Of a stretch of 8,405 nucleotides of DNA, positions 1 to 7,084 are shown piece by piece (the first letter of the stretch is position 1; each line of letters starts with the position of its first letter). The notes under the pieces were generated by a model. The model worked only from the letters and a program-made list of their open reading frames with translations. It made no database searches and had not been told where the DNA came from. The stretch comes from JAWWPG01 sp038232255 (lineage in GTDB: Bacteria; Actinomycetota; Actinomycetes; Propionibacteriales; Nocardioidaceae), in the NCBI GenBank assembly GCA_038232255.1, contig JBBSIF010000116.1, positions 1 to 8,405 on the forward strand. Reading direction: 5' to 3'. The position numbers were made by a program, and so were the translations under genes.

Positions 1-2
1 GG

Positions 3-188
3 CTGCTCGGGCTCGAGCTCGCGCAGGGCGTCGTGGGGTTCGTGCAGTACGCCACCGACCTCCCGGTGGGGCTCGTCGCCGTGCACATGCTGGGCGCCGC
101 TCTGGTCAGTGCGGTCGCGGCGTGGATGCTGCTCGCCGTCCGCGAGCGGCCGCCTCGCTCAGCAGTCGGCGTCGTCCTGCAGACGTAA
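3..188 (+). CDS. ctaA: Heme A synthase (CtaA/COX15 family), C-terminal fragment
   Basis: This is the 3' end of a gene that begins before the window; 61 codons and a TAA stop are visible. CtaA converts heme O to heme A in the cytoplasmic membrane for aa3-type cytochrome oxidase. The fragment reads ELAQGVVGFVQYATDLPVGL and then VAVHMLGAALVSAVAAW. This matches the penultimate loop (G-x-x-Q-Y-x-x-x-L-P) and final hydrophobic helix of the family, including the conserved histidine (codon at 84-86) that serves as a heme ligand in that helix. A short Arg/Pro-rich cytoplasmic tail follows. It is not part of the sugar operon: 219 bp with a candidate promoter separate them. Identification rests on recognising this short motif block; the rest of the protein is not visible. 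Confidence 0.8.
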   Translation: MLGLELAQGVVGFVQYATDLPVGLVAVHMLGAALVSAVAAWMLLAVRERPPRSAVGVVLQT

Positions 189-261
189 CGCCTGCGTCAT
201 CGCGGGCCGCCAGAAGTCGTCCATGTGCCCGCCGCCGACGACACGGAGCTGGCTTCAGACC

Positions 262-285
262 CGCCGCGCCGCGATCAGCGCGGTG
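262..285 (+). terminator. Possible hairpin downstream of ctaA
   Basis: An 8-bp stem (262-269 pairing with 278-285, one G-T pair) closes an 8-base loop about 73 bases after the ctaA stop. No T-run follows, so it is not a canonical intrinsic terminator. In DNA this GC-rich such stems arise by chance. It is the only candidate I see for ending ctaA transcription before the next promoter. Confidence 0.2.
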
Positions 286-316
286 TGCAGCCGAGCGCCG
301 ATAGGGACGCAACCCC

Positions 317-346
317 TTGACGGCGCCAGCTGCCCCGTGGGAGAGT
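317..346 (+). promoter_or_regulatory. Candidate sigma-70-type promoter for the LacI-transporter operon
   Basis: TTGACG at 317-322 is a near-consensus -35 element. GAGAGT at 341-346, after an 18-bp spacer, keeps the A at position 2 and T at position 6 that matter most in actinobacterial -10 boxes (TAnnnT) but is otherwise weak. Initiation would fall near 352-354, inside the first operator copy. This is a motif reading only; the position relative to the operators is what makes it credible. Confidence 0.45.
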
Positions 347-350
347 CCGT

Positions 351-374
351 GGAATCGTTTACGGAATCGTTTAC
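351..374 (+). promoter_or_regulatory. Tandem LacI-family operator (two 12-bp direct repeats)
   Basis: GGAATCGTTTAC occurs twice with no gap (351-362 and 363-374), all 12 bases identical. Each copy contains the core AATCGTTT, an imperfect palindrome around a central CG (six of eight positions symmetric). This is the usual look of LacI/GalR operators, where the hinge helices insert at the central CpG. The two centres lie 12 bp apart, about one helical turn, so two dimers would sit on roughly the same face. The site lies about 34 bp before the start of the LacI-family gene and over the predicted transcription start, so binding would block initiation of the whole operon including the regulator itself. 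Binding is inferred, not shown. Confidence 0.7.
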
Positions 375-407
375 AGATTTTTTCGGCAGGGGAGGAACGA
401 GGCGCCG

Positions 408-1430
408 GTGACGCTCGACAGCCGCGCGACGCTGGTCGGCGTCGCCACCCACGCAGGAGTCTCCGTGGCGTCGGCTTCTCGCGTTCTCAACGGCCTCCCG
501 TCGAGCCGCTCCATGGTCGAGAAGGTCCAGGCATCAGCTTCGGCTCTCGGTTACCGCCCGAACGTGATCGCCAGGTCACTCAAGGTGCAGCACACCGACC
601 AGCTGGCGTTCGCCATGTCGGACGTCGGGAACCCCGTCTACGTCACGATGATGCGCGCCGTCGAGGAAGCCACCCGCGACGAGGGCTATCGCCTCATGAT
701 CTCGTCGATCGCGTCGGATCCGGGTGCCGTGGTCGAGCTCATGCGCAGCCTGCGGCACGGCTACGCCGACGGTCTCGTCCTGAGCCCGCTGCGCGTGACC
801 GACGCGCTCCTTGCCGAGCTGCACACTCCCGCCGTGCCCACCGTCGTCATCGGCACGGTTCCTTCGACGGTCCCCGTCGACAACGTGCGCGCCAACTCCG
901 CGGGTGCCGTCCGGATCGCCCTCGACCACCTGTCGAGCGTGGGCAGGCGCCGGGTGGCGTTTCTCAACGGTCCTGTCGACACCGTGCCCGGGTCCGCACG
1001 GGCCAGGGCGTTCGAGCGCAACGTACGACGGCTCGGCCTCGCTGTCGACGACCGCCTCCGTGTCGAGGCGGACGACTTCACGTTGCGGGCGGGCCGCGCG
1101 GCCGCGGTCGCGCTGCTCGAGCGCGGGCAACCGGATGCGGTCCTCGGCGGCAACGACCTCCTGGCCATCGCCTCGATGCAGGTGCTGCGCGAGTCCGGCA
1201 TCCGCGTGCCGGAGGACGTCGCGGTGATCGGGATGGACGACACCGAGCTCGCGACCGTCACCACGCCGACCCTGACGAGCGTCTCGCTGGGCTCCTACCG
1301 CCGCGGGCACCTCGCGGCACAGCTGCTGCTGGAGCGCTTGCGCGAGCCGGACCGGCCCGTCCGTCGGGTCACCGTCCAGCCCGAGCTCCACGCGCGGGCC
1401 TCGACAGCGCTCCTGCAGGCCCGGCGATGA
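408..1430 (+). CDS. LacI-family transcriptional repressor of the sugar operon
   Basis: This 340-residue protein is the usual length for LacI/GalR regulators. Residues 8-29 form the DNA-binding helix-turn-helix (ATLVGVATHAGVSVASASRV, then LNG). The hinge follows at about 51-59 (RPNVIARSLK), with Leu58 at the position of the minor-groove-intercalating leucine of LacI and PurR. From about residue 66 comes a periplasmic-binding-protein-like effector domain, with GGNDLLA near 247-253 and the conserved VIGMDD (Asp277, Asp278) followed by TPTLTSV. Such domains normally bind a sugar or nucleoside as inducer or corepressor. The GTG start at 408 is chosen because it sits just before the helix-turn-helix and has AGGGGAGG at 388-395 upstream. 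Its stop overlaps the start of the first permease gene (ATGA), so regulator and importer are translationally coupled. The tandem operator immediately upstream suggests autoregulation. The ligand is unknown. Confidence 0.93.
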   Translation: MTLDSRATLVGVATHAGVSVASASRVLNGLPSSRSMVEKVQASASALGYRPNVIARSLKVQHTDQLAFAMSDVGNPVYVTMMRAVEEATRDEGYRLMISSIASDPGAVVELMRSLRHGYADGLVLSPLRVTDALLAELHTPAVPTVVIGTVPSTVPVDNVRANSAGAVRIALDHLSSVGRRRVAFLNGPVDTVPGSARARAFERNVRRLGLAVDDRLRVEADDFTLRAGRAAAVALLERGQPDAVLGGNDLLAIASMQVLRESGIRVPEDVAVIGMDDTELATVTTPTLTSVSLGSYRRGHLAAQLLLERLREPDRPVRRVTVQPELHARASTALLQARR

Positions 1431-2374
1431 CGACGACCGCGCTCAGCCAGTCGGCCGGTCCCGCTCCGGACGGCGCGCGCCAGAGCGGACCGCGCAGACG
1501 CGCTCGCCGCAGCGGTCGTCACGACGCCCTGCCGCTGCTGCTTCCGGCACTGCTGCCGATCGCGATCTTCAGCGTCTTCCCGCTGCTGCAGGGCATCTAT
1601 CTCGGCTTCACCGACTCACGCGCCGGCCTCAACCAGGTGACGCACTTCAACGGCCTCGACAACTACCGGCAGCTCGCGGACAACCAGCTGTTCTGGAGCT
1701 CGTTCAAGATCGGGCTCATCTGGGCGTTCTCCGTCACCATCATCCAGTTCGTGGCGGGCCTCGGGCTTGCTCTGCTGCTCAACCTCGACCTGCGACTGCG
1801 CTGGTTCGCTCGCTCGCTCGCGCTCGTGCCGTGGGCGATGCCACCGGTCGTCGTCGCCATCATGTGGCGGCTGCTGCTCAACCCCAACTCCGGGCCGATC
1901 AACACCTTGGCCCGCGACCTCGGGTTCAGCGGGAACTTCAACCTGCTCGGGGACTTCTCCACCGCCCTCCCCGCAGTCATCGTGGTCGGTGTCTGGGCCG
2001 GCATGCCGCAGACCACGATCACCTTGCTCGCGGGGCTCCAGGCCGTCGACGGCGCGCTGTACGAGGCGGCCCAGGTCGACGGCGCCGGAGCGCTGCGCCG
2101 GCTGTGGTACGTCACGCTGCCGTCACTCCGTCCGGTGATCGCCGCCATCACCGCGCTCGACTTCATCTGGAACTTCAACAGCTTCGGGCTGGTCTACGTC
2201 CTCACCAACGGCGGACCCGGCGGAAAGACCATGCTGCCGATGCTGTTCGCCTACAACGAGGCGTTCCGCTACGGACACTTCGGTTACGCCGCAGCGATGG
2301 GCAACGTCGCCGTGATCATCGTCATCGGCCTGCTGTTCTTCTACCTGCGCTCGCGACTGAAGGAGAGCCGATGA
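1427..2374 (+). CDS. Sugar ABC transporter permease, MalF type (CUT1)
   Basis: A 315-residue inner-membrane permease, one half of the transmembrane channel of a carbohydrate importer. A basic N-terminal tail (RRRARRSGR near 23-31) precedes about six hydrophobic segments, near residues 34-61, 94-120, 127-151, 180-205, 236-260 and 286-307. The cytoplasmic coupling loop that contacts the ATPase is visible as EAAQVDG at 213-219, followed by LP at 231-232, matching the EAA-x3-G-x9-I-x-LP signature. The FIWNFNSFGLVYVLTNGGP stretch near 246-264 is typical of MalF/UgpA-like permeases. The ATG at 1427 overlaps the repressor stop by four bases; the same frame stays open upstream to 317, but only as a shadow of the repressor gene. 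No good Shine-Dalgarno is seen, in keeping with translational coupling. Substrate cannot be read from the permease. Confidence 0.93.
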   Translation: MTTTALSQSAGPAPDGARQSGPRRRARRSGRHDALPLLLPALLPIAIFSVFPLLQGIYLGFTDSRAGLNQVTHFNGLDNYRQLADNQLFWSSFKIGLIWAFSVTIIQFVAGLGLALLLNLDLRLRWFARSLALVPWAMPPVVVAIMWRLLLNPNSGPINTLARDLGFSGNFNLLGDFSTALPAVIVVGVWAGMPQTTITLLAGLQAVDGALYEAAQVDGAGALRRLWYVTLPSLRPVIAAITALDFIWNFNSFGLVYVLTNGGPGGKTMLPMLFAYNEAFRYGHFGYAAAMGNVAVIIVIGLLFFYLRSRLKESR

Positions 2375-3213
2375 GCAGCGTCACCGCCCGCCCCGCAGCG
2401 CGCGCCGCGCAGTACGTCGCGCTCGGCGGCTACCTCGTCTTCCTCGGGTTCCCGCTCGTCTGGCTGCTCTCCACAGCCTTGAAGGGCACGCGGGAGCTCG
2501 GCTCGATCGCGCCGAGCCTGATCCCGAAGCACCCGACCCTCGGCAACTTCAGCTCGGCCGTGGACCAGGCAAACCTCCTGCAGGCAGGTCGCAACAGCCT
2601 GACAGTCGCCGCGGCGACGACGGTGCTCGTCGTCGTGCTGGCGCTTCCGGCGGCGTACGCCCTCGCCCGGTTCAAGACGTGGCTGCGGCCGGTCACCTTG
2701 AGCTGGATCCTCGTCGGTCAGGTGTTCCCCGTCATCTTGGTGGTGATCCCGCTGTTCCTGATCCTCAAGCAGTTCCAGCTCGTCGACAGCCTGACCGGCC
2801 TGACGATCGTGTACGTCGTCTACACGCTCCCGTTCGCGCTGTGGATGCTCCAGGGCTACGTGCAGGGAGTGCCGCGCGACCTCGAGGAGGCCGGCGCCAT
2901 CGACGGCGCGAGCCGGTTGCGCATCCTCGTCAGCATCGTGCTTCCGCTGCTGCGTCCTGGCGTCGTGGCGGCGGCGCTCTTCACGTTCATCTCCGCCTGG
3001 AACGAGTTCTTCTTCGCCCTCGTGCTCATCCAGGACCCGACCAAGGTGACGCTGTCGCTCACCTTGTCCCGGTTCGTTGGCGCCGAAGGACAGGTCCAGC
3101 TCGGCGCGCTGGCCGCGGGATCACTGCTCGCGACGATCCCCAGCCTCGTCTTCTTCATGATCATCCAGCGCCGGCTCACGTCCGGCCTGCTCAGTGGAGC
3201 GGTCAAGGGATGA
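2371..3213 (+). CDS. Sugar ABC transporter permease, MalG type (CUT1)
   Basis: A 280-residue inner-membrane permease that would pair with the preceding MalF-like protein. It has about six hydrophobic segments, near residues 14-36, 76-99, 109-133, 143-162, 188-209 and 248-266. The coupling loop reads EEAGAIDGAS at 172-181 and then IVLPLLRPG, the EAA-type motif with Ala replaced by Gly at its third position, which is common in MalG-like subunits. The ISAWNEFFFALVL segment near 207-219 is a hallmark of this subfamily. The start is well defined: ATG at 2371 overlaps the previous stop (ATGA) and AGGAG at 2361-2365 lies five bases upstream. No nucleotide-binding subunit follows. In actinobacteria CUT1 importers commonly share one distant MsiK-type ATPase, which would explain the absence. 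Confidence 0.93.
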   Translation: MSSVTARPAARAAQYVALGGYLVFLGFPLVWLLSTALKGTRELGSIAPSLIPKHPTLGNFSSAVDQANLLQAGRNSLTVAAATTVLVVVLALPAAYALARFKTWLRPVTLSWILVGQVFPVILVVIPLFLILKQFQLVDSLTGLTIVYVVYTLPFALWMLQGYVQGVPRDLEEAGAIDGASRLRILVSIVLPLLRPGVVAAALFTFISAWNEFFFALVLIQDPTKVTLSLTLSRFVGAEGQVQLGALAAGSLLATIPSLVFFMIIQRRLTSGLLSGAVKG

Positions 3214-3270
3214 CACGCTCGGCTGCCCCCGTCCACCCCGCCCCCACAAGAGCCACCCTCACGAGAGAGA

Positions 3271-3275
3271 GAAGG
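3271..3275 (+). promoter_or_regulatory. Ribosome binding site deciding the start of the solute-binding protein
   Basis: GAAGG, within a purine run (AGAGAGAGAAGG), lies six bases before the ATG at 3282. A competing in-frame ATG at 3210 overlaps the permease stop as ATGA and has GGAG at 3196-3199. However, it would add 24 Arg/Pro-rich residues ahead of an otherwise perfect lipoprotein signal. The purine run and the signal peptide favour 3282. Confidence 0.7.
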
Positions 3276-3281
3276 TCTGTC

Positions 3282-4577
3282 ATGAAAACCAGGTATGCAG
3301 TCGGTACGGCGGTGCTGGTCGCCGGACTGGCGCTGTCGGGATGCGCCTCATCCACCCAGTCCGACAACGGAGGCGACGGAGGCGACAGCTCCGGCCCGGT
3401 CACGCTGACGTTCCAGAGCCTTGCCTTCCAGGCGCCGACGATCGCTGCCACCAAGAAGATCGTGGCCGAGTGGAACGCCAGCCATCCGGACGTGCATGTG
3501 CAGTACGTCCAGGGCAGCTGGGACAGCGTCCAGGACCAGCTGGTCACGCAGTTCCAGGGCGGCACCGCGCCCGACATCATCCAGTACGAGTCGGCAGCCA
3601 TGACCGCCTTCGCCGACCAGGGATACCTGGCGGACCTCACGCCGTACCTCTCCGACGACGTGAAGAGTGCCGTGAGCCCAGGCGTCTGGAAGACCGTCAC
3701 CGTCGACGACAAGATCATCGCCGCGCCGACGCTTCTGCAGTCCTATCTCGTCTTCGCGAACACCGACAAGCTCAAGGCAGCGGGGATTCCCGTTCCCACC
3801 GGCGCCTCGTGGTCGTGGGACGACTTCCAGGCGGCCGCCAAGGCCACCACGACCGGCGCCACGTACGGCGTGGGCTGGGGCCTGTCCAGCCCCACTGCGA
3901 GCATGGTCAGCATGGGGATGAACTTCGGCGCGACGTTCTTCGAGGGCACCGGCAGTGCTGCCACCATCAGCATCGGGGAGCCGGAGCTTGCGCTGCCTGA
4001 GATGATCCACGCGATGGCCTACGACGACAAGTCGATCGACCCCGTGTCGCTCAGCCAGAGCGGCGGCGACGTGCTGCCCGCGTTCGTCCACGGCAAGTAC
4101 GCCATGACGGTGCAGGGCAGCTACGCGGCACAGTCGATCCTCGACACCGCGCCGGCCGACTTCCACTGGGCGGTGCTGCCGCCGCTGGCTGCGGACAGCG
4201 CGAGCCAATCGGCCAACCCGCAGACCCTGTCCGTGGCTGCCGAGAGCGCGAACGTCAAGGAAGCCGCTGAGTTCATCAACTTCGCCATGGAGCCCAAGAA
4301 CCTCGCGGCGGTGGCGGAGGGCGACTGGCTGATCCCCGCGTCCAGCACCGCTGCGGCTGCCGTGGAGAGCGACACCGGTGGCGCCAACGGCTGGCACCAG
4401 GTCCTCGCGAGCGGCTCGGATCTCACCGAGGCGCCGTACCAGTCGGTGGCCGCGTACCCGCAGTGGAAGGACCAGATCGCCACGCCGGCATTCCAGCAGT
4501 ACTTCGGCAACAAGATCAGCCTCGACGAGCTGAAGTCCAAGCTGACCGAGGGCTGGTCGCAGGTGAGCGGCGGCTGA
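3282..4577 (+). CDS. Extracellular sugar-binding lipoprotein of the ABC importer
   Basis: A 431-residue family 1 solute-binding protein, the substrate-capturing part of the importer, anchored on the outer face of the membrane. The N-terminus is a classic lipoprotein signal: Lys2 and Arg4, a hydrophobic core (AVGTAVLVAGLAL), then lipobox LSGC with Cys21 as the predicted lipidated residue. A flexible Ser/Gly/Asp-rich linker to about residue 38 follows. Early landmarks fit the family: VTLTFQS, IVAEWNASHPDV, and the FQGGTAPDII block with a following GYLADLTPYL. Tryptophan and tyrosine residues are plentiful through the middle and C-terminal half, as expected for stacking against sugar rings. The coding sequence ends in SQVSGG. 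It is the only gene here with a clear leader gap (68 bp after malG) and a separate strong ribosome binding site. The ligand is not evident. Confidence 0.93.
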   Translation: MKTRYAVGTAVLVAGLALSGCASSTQSDNGGDGGDSSGPVTLTFQSLAFQAPTIAATKKIVAEWNASHPDVHVQYVQGSWDSVQDQLVTQFQGGTAPDIIQYESAAMTAFADQGYLADLTPYLSDDVKSAVSPGVWKTVTVDDKIIAAPTLLQSYLVFANTDKLKAAGIPVPTGASWSWDDFQAAAKATTTGATYGVGWGLSSPTASMVSMGMNFGATFFEGTGSAATISIGEPELALPEMIHAMAYDDKSIDPVSLSQSGGDVLPAFVHGKYAMTVQGSYAAQSILDTAPADFHWAVLPPLAADSASQSANPQTLSVAAESANVKEAAEFINFAMEPKNLAAVAEGDWLIPASSTAAAAVESDTGGANGWHQVLASGSDLTEAPYQSVAAYPQWKDQIATPAFQQYFGNKISLDELKSKLTEGWSQVSGG

Positions 4578-4586
4578 GCGCGGCTC

Positions 4587-5732
4587 GTGAAGCTGCTCGA
4601 GGACAAGTCGGTCGGCTGCCTCGTCGGCGCCGCCGTCGGTGACGCGCTCGGCGGCGCCACCGAAGGCTGGTCGCCGCAGCAGATCCGGGAGCGGTGGGGC
4701 GGTCCGGTCCTGGGCATCGTGCCGCCCTACTACGAGGACTGGCGCAACACCCGGCCCATCGCGCCATACCACAAGGGCGACGGGCACATCACCGACGACA
4801 CGTTGATGACCCAGGCGCTCGTCGAGGTGTACGCCGAGCGACGCGACCACCTGGACGCCTATGCGGTGGCCGACGACCTCGTGCCGCGGCTGATCGCCGG
4901 GAAGCAGTGGGTGCCGGAGCTGGAGTCCGAGGCGCTGCTGGTGCAGCGGATCTTCCTGGCCGAGAAGTGGCTGGTCGCCCGCCTGCACTACGGCCATGTC
5001 GACCCGCGCGAGGCCGGTGTCGGCAACATCGTCAACTGCGGAGCCGCCATGTATGTCGCGCCGGTCGGCATCGTCAACGCCGGCTCGCCGGTGGCTGCCT
5101 ACGCGGAAGCCATCGACATCGCGGCGCCGCACCAGTCGAGCTACGGCCGGGAGGCGGCCGGAGTCTTCGCGGCTGCGGTGGCCGCCGCGATGAGCCCCGG
5201 TGCGGGTCCGGAGGACGTGGTCGCGAGCTGCCTCGACCTCGCGCACGACGGGACGCGCGCCGCCATCGCGGCGGTGTGCGAGGAGGCCCGGCGGCACTGC
5301 GACTGGGGAGCTGCCCTCCCAGCACTGCGGGCCGCGGTCGCGCCGTACGACACCGTCGGCCCCGAGTACCGCGCACCGGCGATGGACGCCCGGCGGCCGA
5401 GCCGAACCAAGTCCATCGAGGAGCTTCCGGTCGCGCTGGGCCTAGTGCTCGTCGGCGCCGGCGACTACGAGCGCGCGGTGCTGGGCGCGGTCAACTACGG
5501 GCGGGACGCCGACTCGATCGCCACCATGGCCGGCGCGGTCTGCGGGGCACTGGGCGGCCTGTCGGCGGTTCCGCAGGAGTGGCACCGTGACGTCGCCACG
5601 GCGAGCAGGACCGAGCTGGAGCCCGCAGGGTGGACCATGGCGGCTGTGGCCCGCGACATCATGGCCAAGGACGTCGCCCGCGCCGCGGCCATCGCGCCTC
5701 GCCGCGCCGAGCTGTTCGGTGCGCCGACGTGA
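4587..5732 (+). CDS. ADP-ribosylglycohydrolase-family enzyme (first of two)
   Basis: A 381-residue protein of the DraG/ARH fold (PF03747-type), a dinuclear Mg-dependent hydrolase family that cleaves glycosidic bonds to ADP-ribose in its known members. Visible signatures are GCLVGAAVGDALGGATE at 10-26 (Asp19, Glu26), the metal-binding ITDDTLM at 68-74 (Asp70, Asp71, Thr72), NIVNCGAAMYVAPVG in the middle, and the C-terminal metal motif NYGRDADSIATMAG from 303 (Asp307, Asp309, Ser310 in place of the more usual Thr). All expected metal ligands are present, so it should be active. It starts with GTG nine bases after the binding-protein stop, in the same reading frame; there is no convincing Shine-Dalgarno, and an in-frame TGA at 4575-4577 rules out an earlier start. 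Its place in a sugar-import operon argues for a small-molecule riboside or glycoside substrate rather than an ADP-ribosylated protein, but this is inference. Confidence 0.9.
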   Translation: MKLLEDKSVGCLVGAAVGDALGGATEGWSPQQIRERWGGPVLGIVPPYYEDWRNTRPIAPYHKGDGHITDDTLMTQALVEVYAERRDHLDAYAVADDLVPRLIAGKQWVPELESEALLVQRIFLAEKWLVARLHYGHVDPREAGVGNIVNCGAAMYVAPVGIVNAGSPVAAYAEAIDIAAPHQSSYGREAAGVFAAAVAAAMSPGAGPEDVVASCLDLAHDGTRAAIAAVCEEARRHCDWGAALPALRAAVAPYDTVGPEYRAPAMDARRPSRTKSIEELPVALGLVLVGAGDYERAVLGAVNYGRDADSIATMAGAVCGALGGLSAVPQEWHRDVATASRTELEPAGWTMAAVARDIMAKDVARAAAIAPRRAELFGAPT

Positions 5733-7084
5733 GCCGGCTGACGTGGACACAGCCGCCGGACCTGGTGGCGCACGAGCTGGTCGCCAGCGTCGACGACGGC
5801 AAGGACGAGTCGGCGTTGGCGTCGGTGCGGCAGCGCTGGCTGGCGGCCGGAGGCAGCACGGCTGCGTCGGCGAACGGGTGGGAGACGGAGGGCGATTGGT
5901 CGCTCCGCGCCCTGGCCGGCACTCTGCTCGACGAGCTCGACGCGCTGCCGGCCGACCGCGGGCTGCTGCGGCGGGAGCCGACCGACCTGGTCGCCATCGA
6001 GTCGCTCACCGACGTCAGCCCGCACGGTGCTCGGTCCTTCGACGTCGACCGGGTGCATGGCGCCTTACTCGGACGGGCCGCCGGCTGCCTGCTCGGCAAG
6101 CCCGTCGAGAAGATCTCGCGCTCCGGCATCCGTGAGATCCTGCTGAGTCAGGGGCGGTGGCCGCTGTCGGGATGGTTCACCGAGCGGGGCCTGCCGGCTG
6201 CAGTGGCGAAGCGATGGCCGTGGAACCGGCGCAGCGCGTCGACCAGCCTCGCCGAGAACATCGACGGAATGCCCGAGGACGACGACCTGAACTTCTGCCT
6301 CGTCGCGCTGTCGGTGCTCGAGCGCTGCGGCAGCGGCTTCACATCGCAGGACGTGGCCGACGAGTGGCTCGCAGCGCTGCCGGCGGCTCGGGTCTTCACC
6401 GCCGAGCGAGTCGCCTACCGAAACCTGCTGAACGGCGTATCCCCGCCGGACACCGCGACCGTGCACAACCCCTTCCGGGAGTGGATCGGCGCGCAGATCC
6501 GCACCGACGTGTACGGCTGGGTGCGGCCTGGCGACCCCGCGACGGCCGCCCGGCTGGCCTGGCGCGACGCTGTCGTCAGCCACGTGCGCAACGGCGTCTA
6601 CGGCGCCATGGCGGTTGCCGCCATGTGCGCGCGAGCCGTGGTGTCGGACGACGTCGACGAGGTCGTGGCGGCGGGCCTGGCCGTCGTACCGCCGCGGAGC
6701 CGGTACGCGGCAGCGGTGCGGCGAGGCGTCGAGATCGCGCGCAGTGGGGACGACACGGAGGAGTGCTTCGACGCCATCTACGACGAGTTCGGCCACCTGC
6801 ACTGGGTCCATGTGCTCAACAACGCCGCCCTCATATCCTTCGCGCTGACGCGCAGCCGGGGCGACTTCGCGAGCGCCGTCTGCACGGTCGTCATGGGGGG
6901 CTGGGACACCGACAGCAACGGAGCCACGGTGGGCTCGGTGTGCGGCGCCCTGGCCGGTGCCGAGCGGCTGCCTGCAGCCTGGGTGGACCCGCTGCACAAC
7001 CGCCTCGCGTCGAGCATGCCGGGGTTCGACGGCATCGGGTTCGACGCGCTCGCCGCCCGGCTCCAGGCGGTCGCCCAGTCGTGA
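5729..7084 (+). CDS. ADP-ribosylglycohydrolase-family enzyme (second, divergent, with N-terminal extension)
   Basis: A 451-residue protein with the same fold as its upstream neighbour but clearly a different subfamily. About 105 residues precede the catalytic domain (LTWTQPPDLVAHELV near the start), which then opens with GALLGRAAGCLLGKPVEK at 111-128. Here Cys-Leu-Leu-Gly replaces the GDALG of the first enzyme, while Glu127 is kept. The first metal motif is MPEDDDLNF (Asp184-186) instead of TDDT; the last is GGWDTDSNGAT (Asp393, Asp395, Ser396). A central block NPFREWIGAQIRTDVYG near 249-265 and the later SHVRNGVYGAM look like conserved substrate-site regions of this subfamily. The GTG start overlaps the upstream stop by four bases (GTGA), implying coupled translation and stoichiometric production of the pair. 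Biochemical activity is unknown; a changed metal site suggests a different substrate rather than loss of function. Confidence 0.88.
   Translation: MSRLTWTQPPDLVAHELVASVDDGKDESALASVRQRWLAAGGSTAASANGWETEGDWSLRALAGTLLDELDALPADRGLLRREPTDLVAIESLTDVSPHGARSFDVDRVHGALLGRAAGCLLGKPVEKISRSGIREILLSQGRWPLSGWFTERGLPAAVAKRWPWNRRSASTSLAENIDGMPEDDDLNFCLVALSVLERCGSGFTSQDVADEWLAALPAARVFTAERVAYRNLLNGVSPPDTATVHNPFREWIGAQIRTDVYGWVRPGDPATAARLAWRDAVVSHVRNGVYGAMAVAAMCARAVVSDDVDEVVAAGLAVVPPRSRYAAAVRRGVEIARSGDDTEECFDAIYDEFGHLHWVHVLNNAALISFALTRSRGDFASAVCTVVMGGWDTDSNGATVGSVCGALAGAERLPAAWVDPLHNRLASSMPGFDGIGFDALAARLQAVAQS

Noticed and set aside
159..224. A 21-codon minus-strand reading frame beginning MDDFWRPAMTQAL, convergent with and overlapping the end of ctaA
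   Set aside because: It looks protein-like by eye but is very short, has no good ribosome binding site, follows a stop in the same frame just upstream and has no recognisable family. It could be a remnant of a decayed gene but cannot be supported.
378..383. A T6 run before the LacI gene as a possible intrinsic terminator or attenuator
   Set aside because: No GC stem immediately precedes it; the upstream bases are the operator repeats. It is more likely just AT-rich leader.
189..407. Possible insertion or attachment site marking the junction between ctaA and the sugar operon
   Set aside because: There is no tRNA gene, integrase, inverted terminal repeat or target duplication visible, and base composition does not shift.
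317..1426. Open frame upstream of and continuous with the first permease
   Set aside because: It overlaps the LacI gene in another frame, yields an Arg/Pro/Ala-rich low-complexity product, and the true permease start at 1427 fits the membrane protein. It is a GC-rich shadow.
3348..5297. A 649-codon open frame on the minus strand
   Set aside because: It is antisense to the binding-protein and first ADPRG genes, rich in Arg, Gly, Val and His without any domain pattern, and typical of codon-bias shadows in high-GC DNA.
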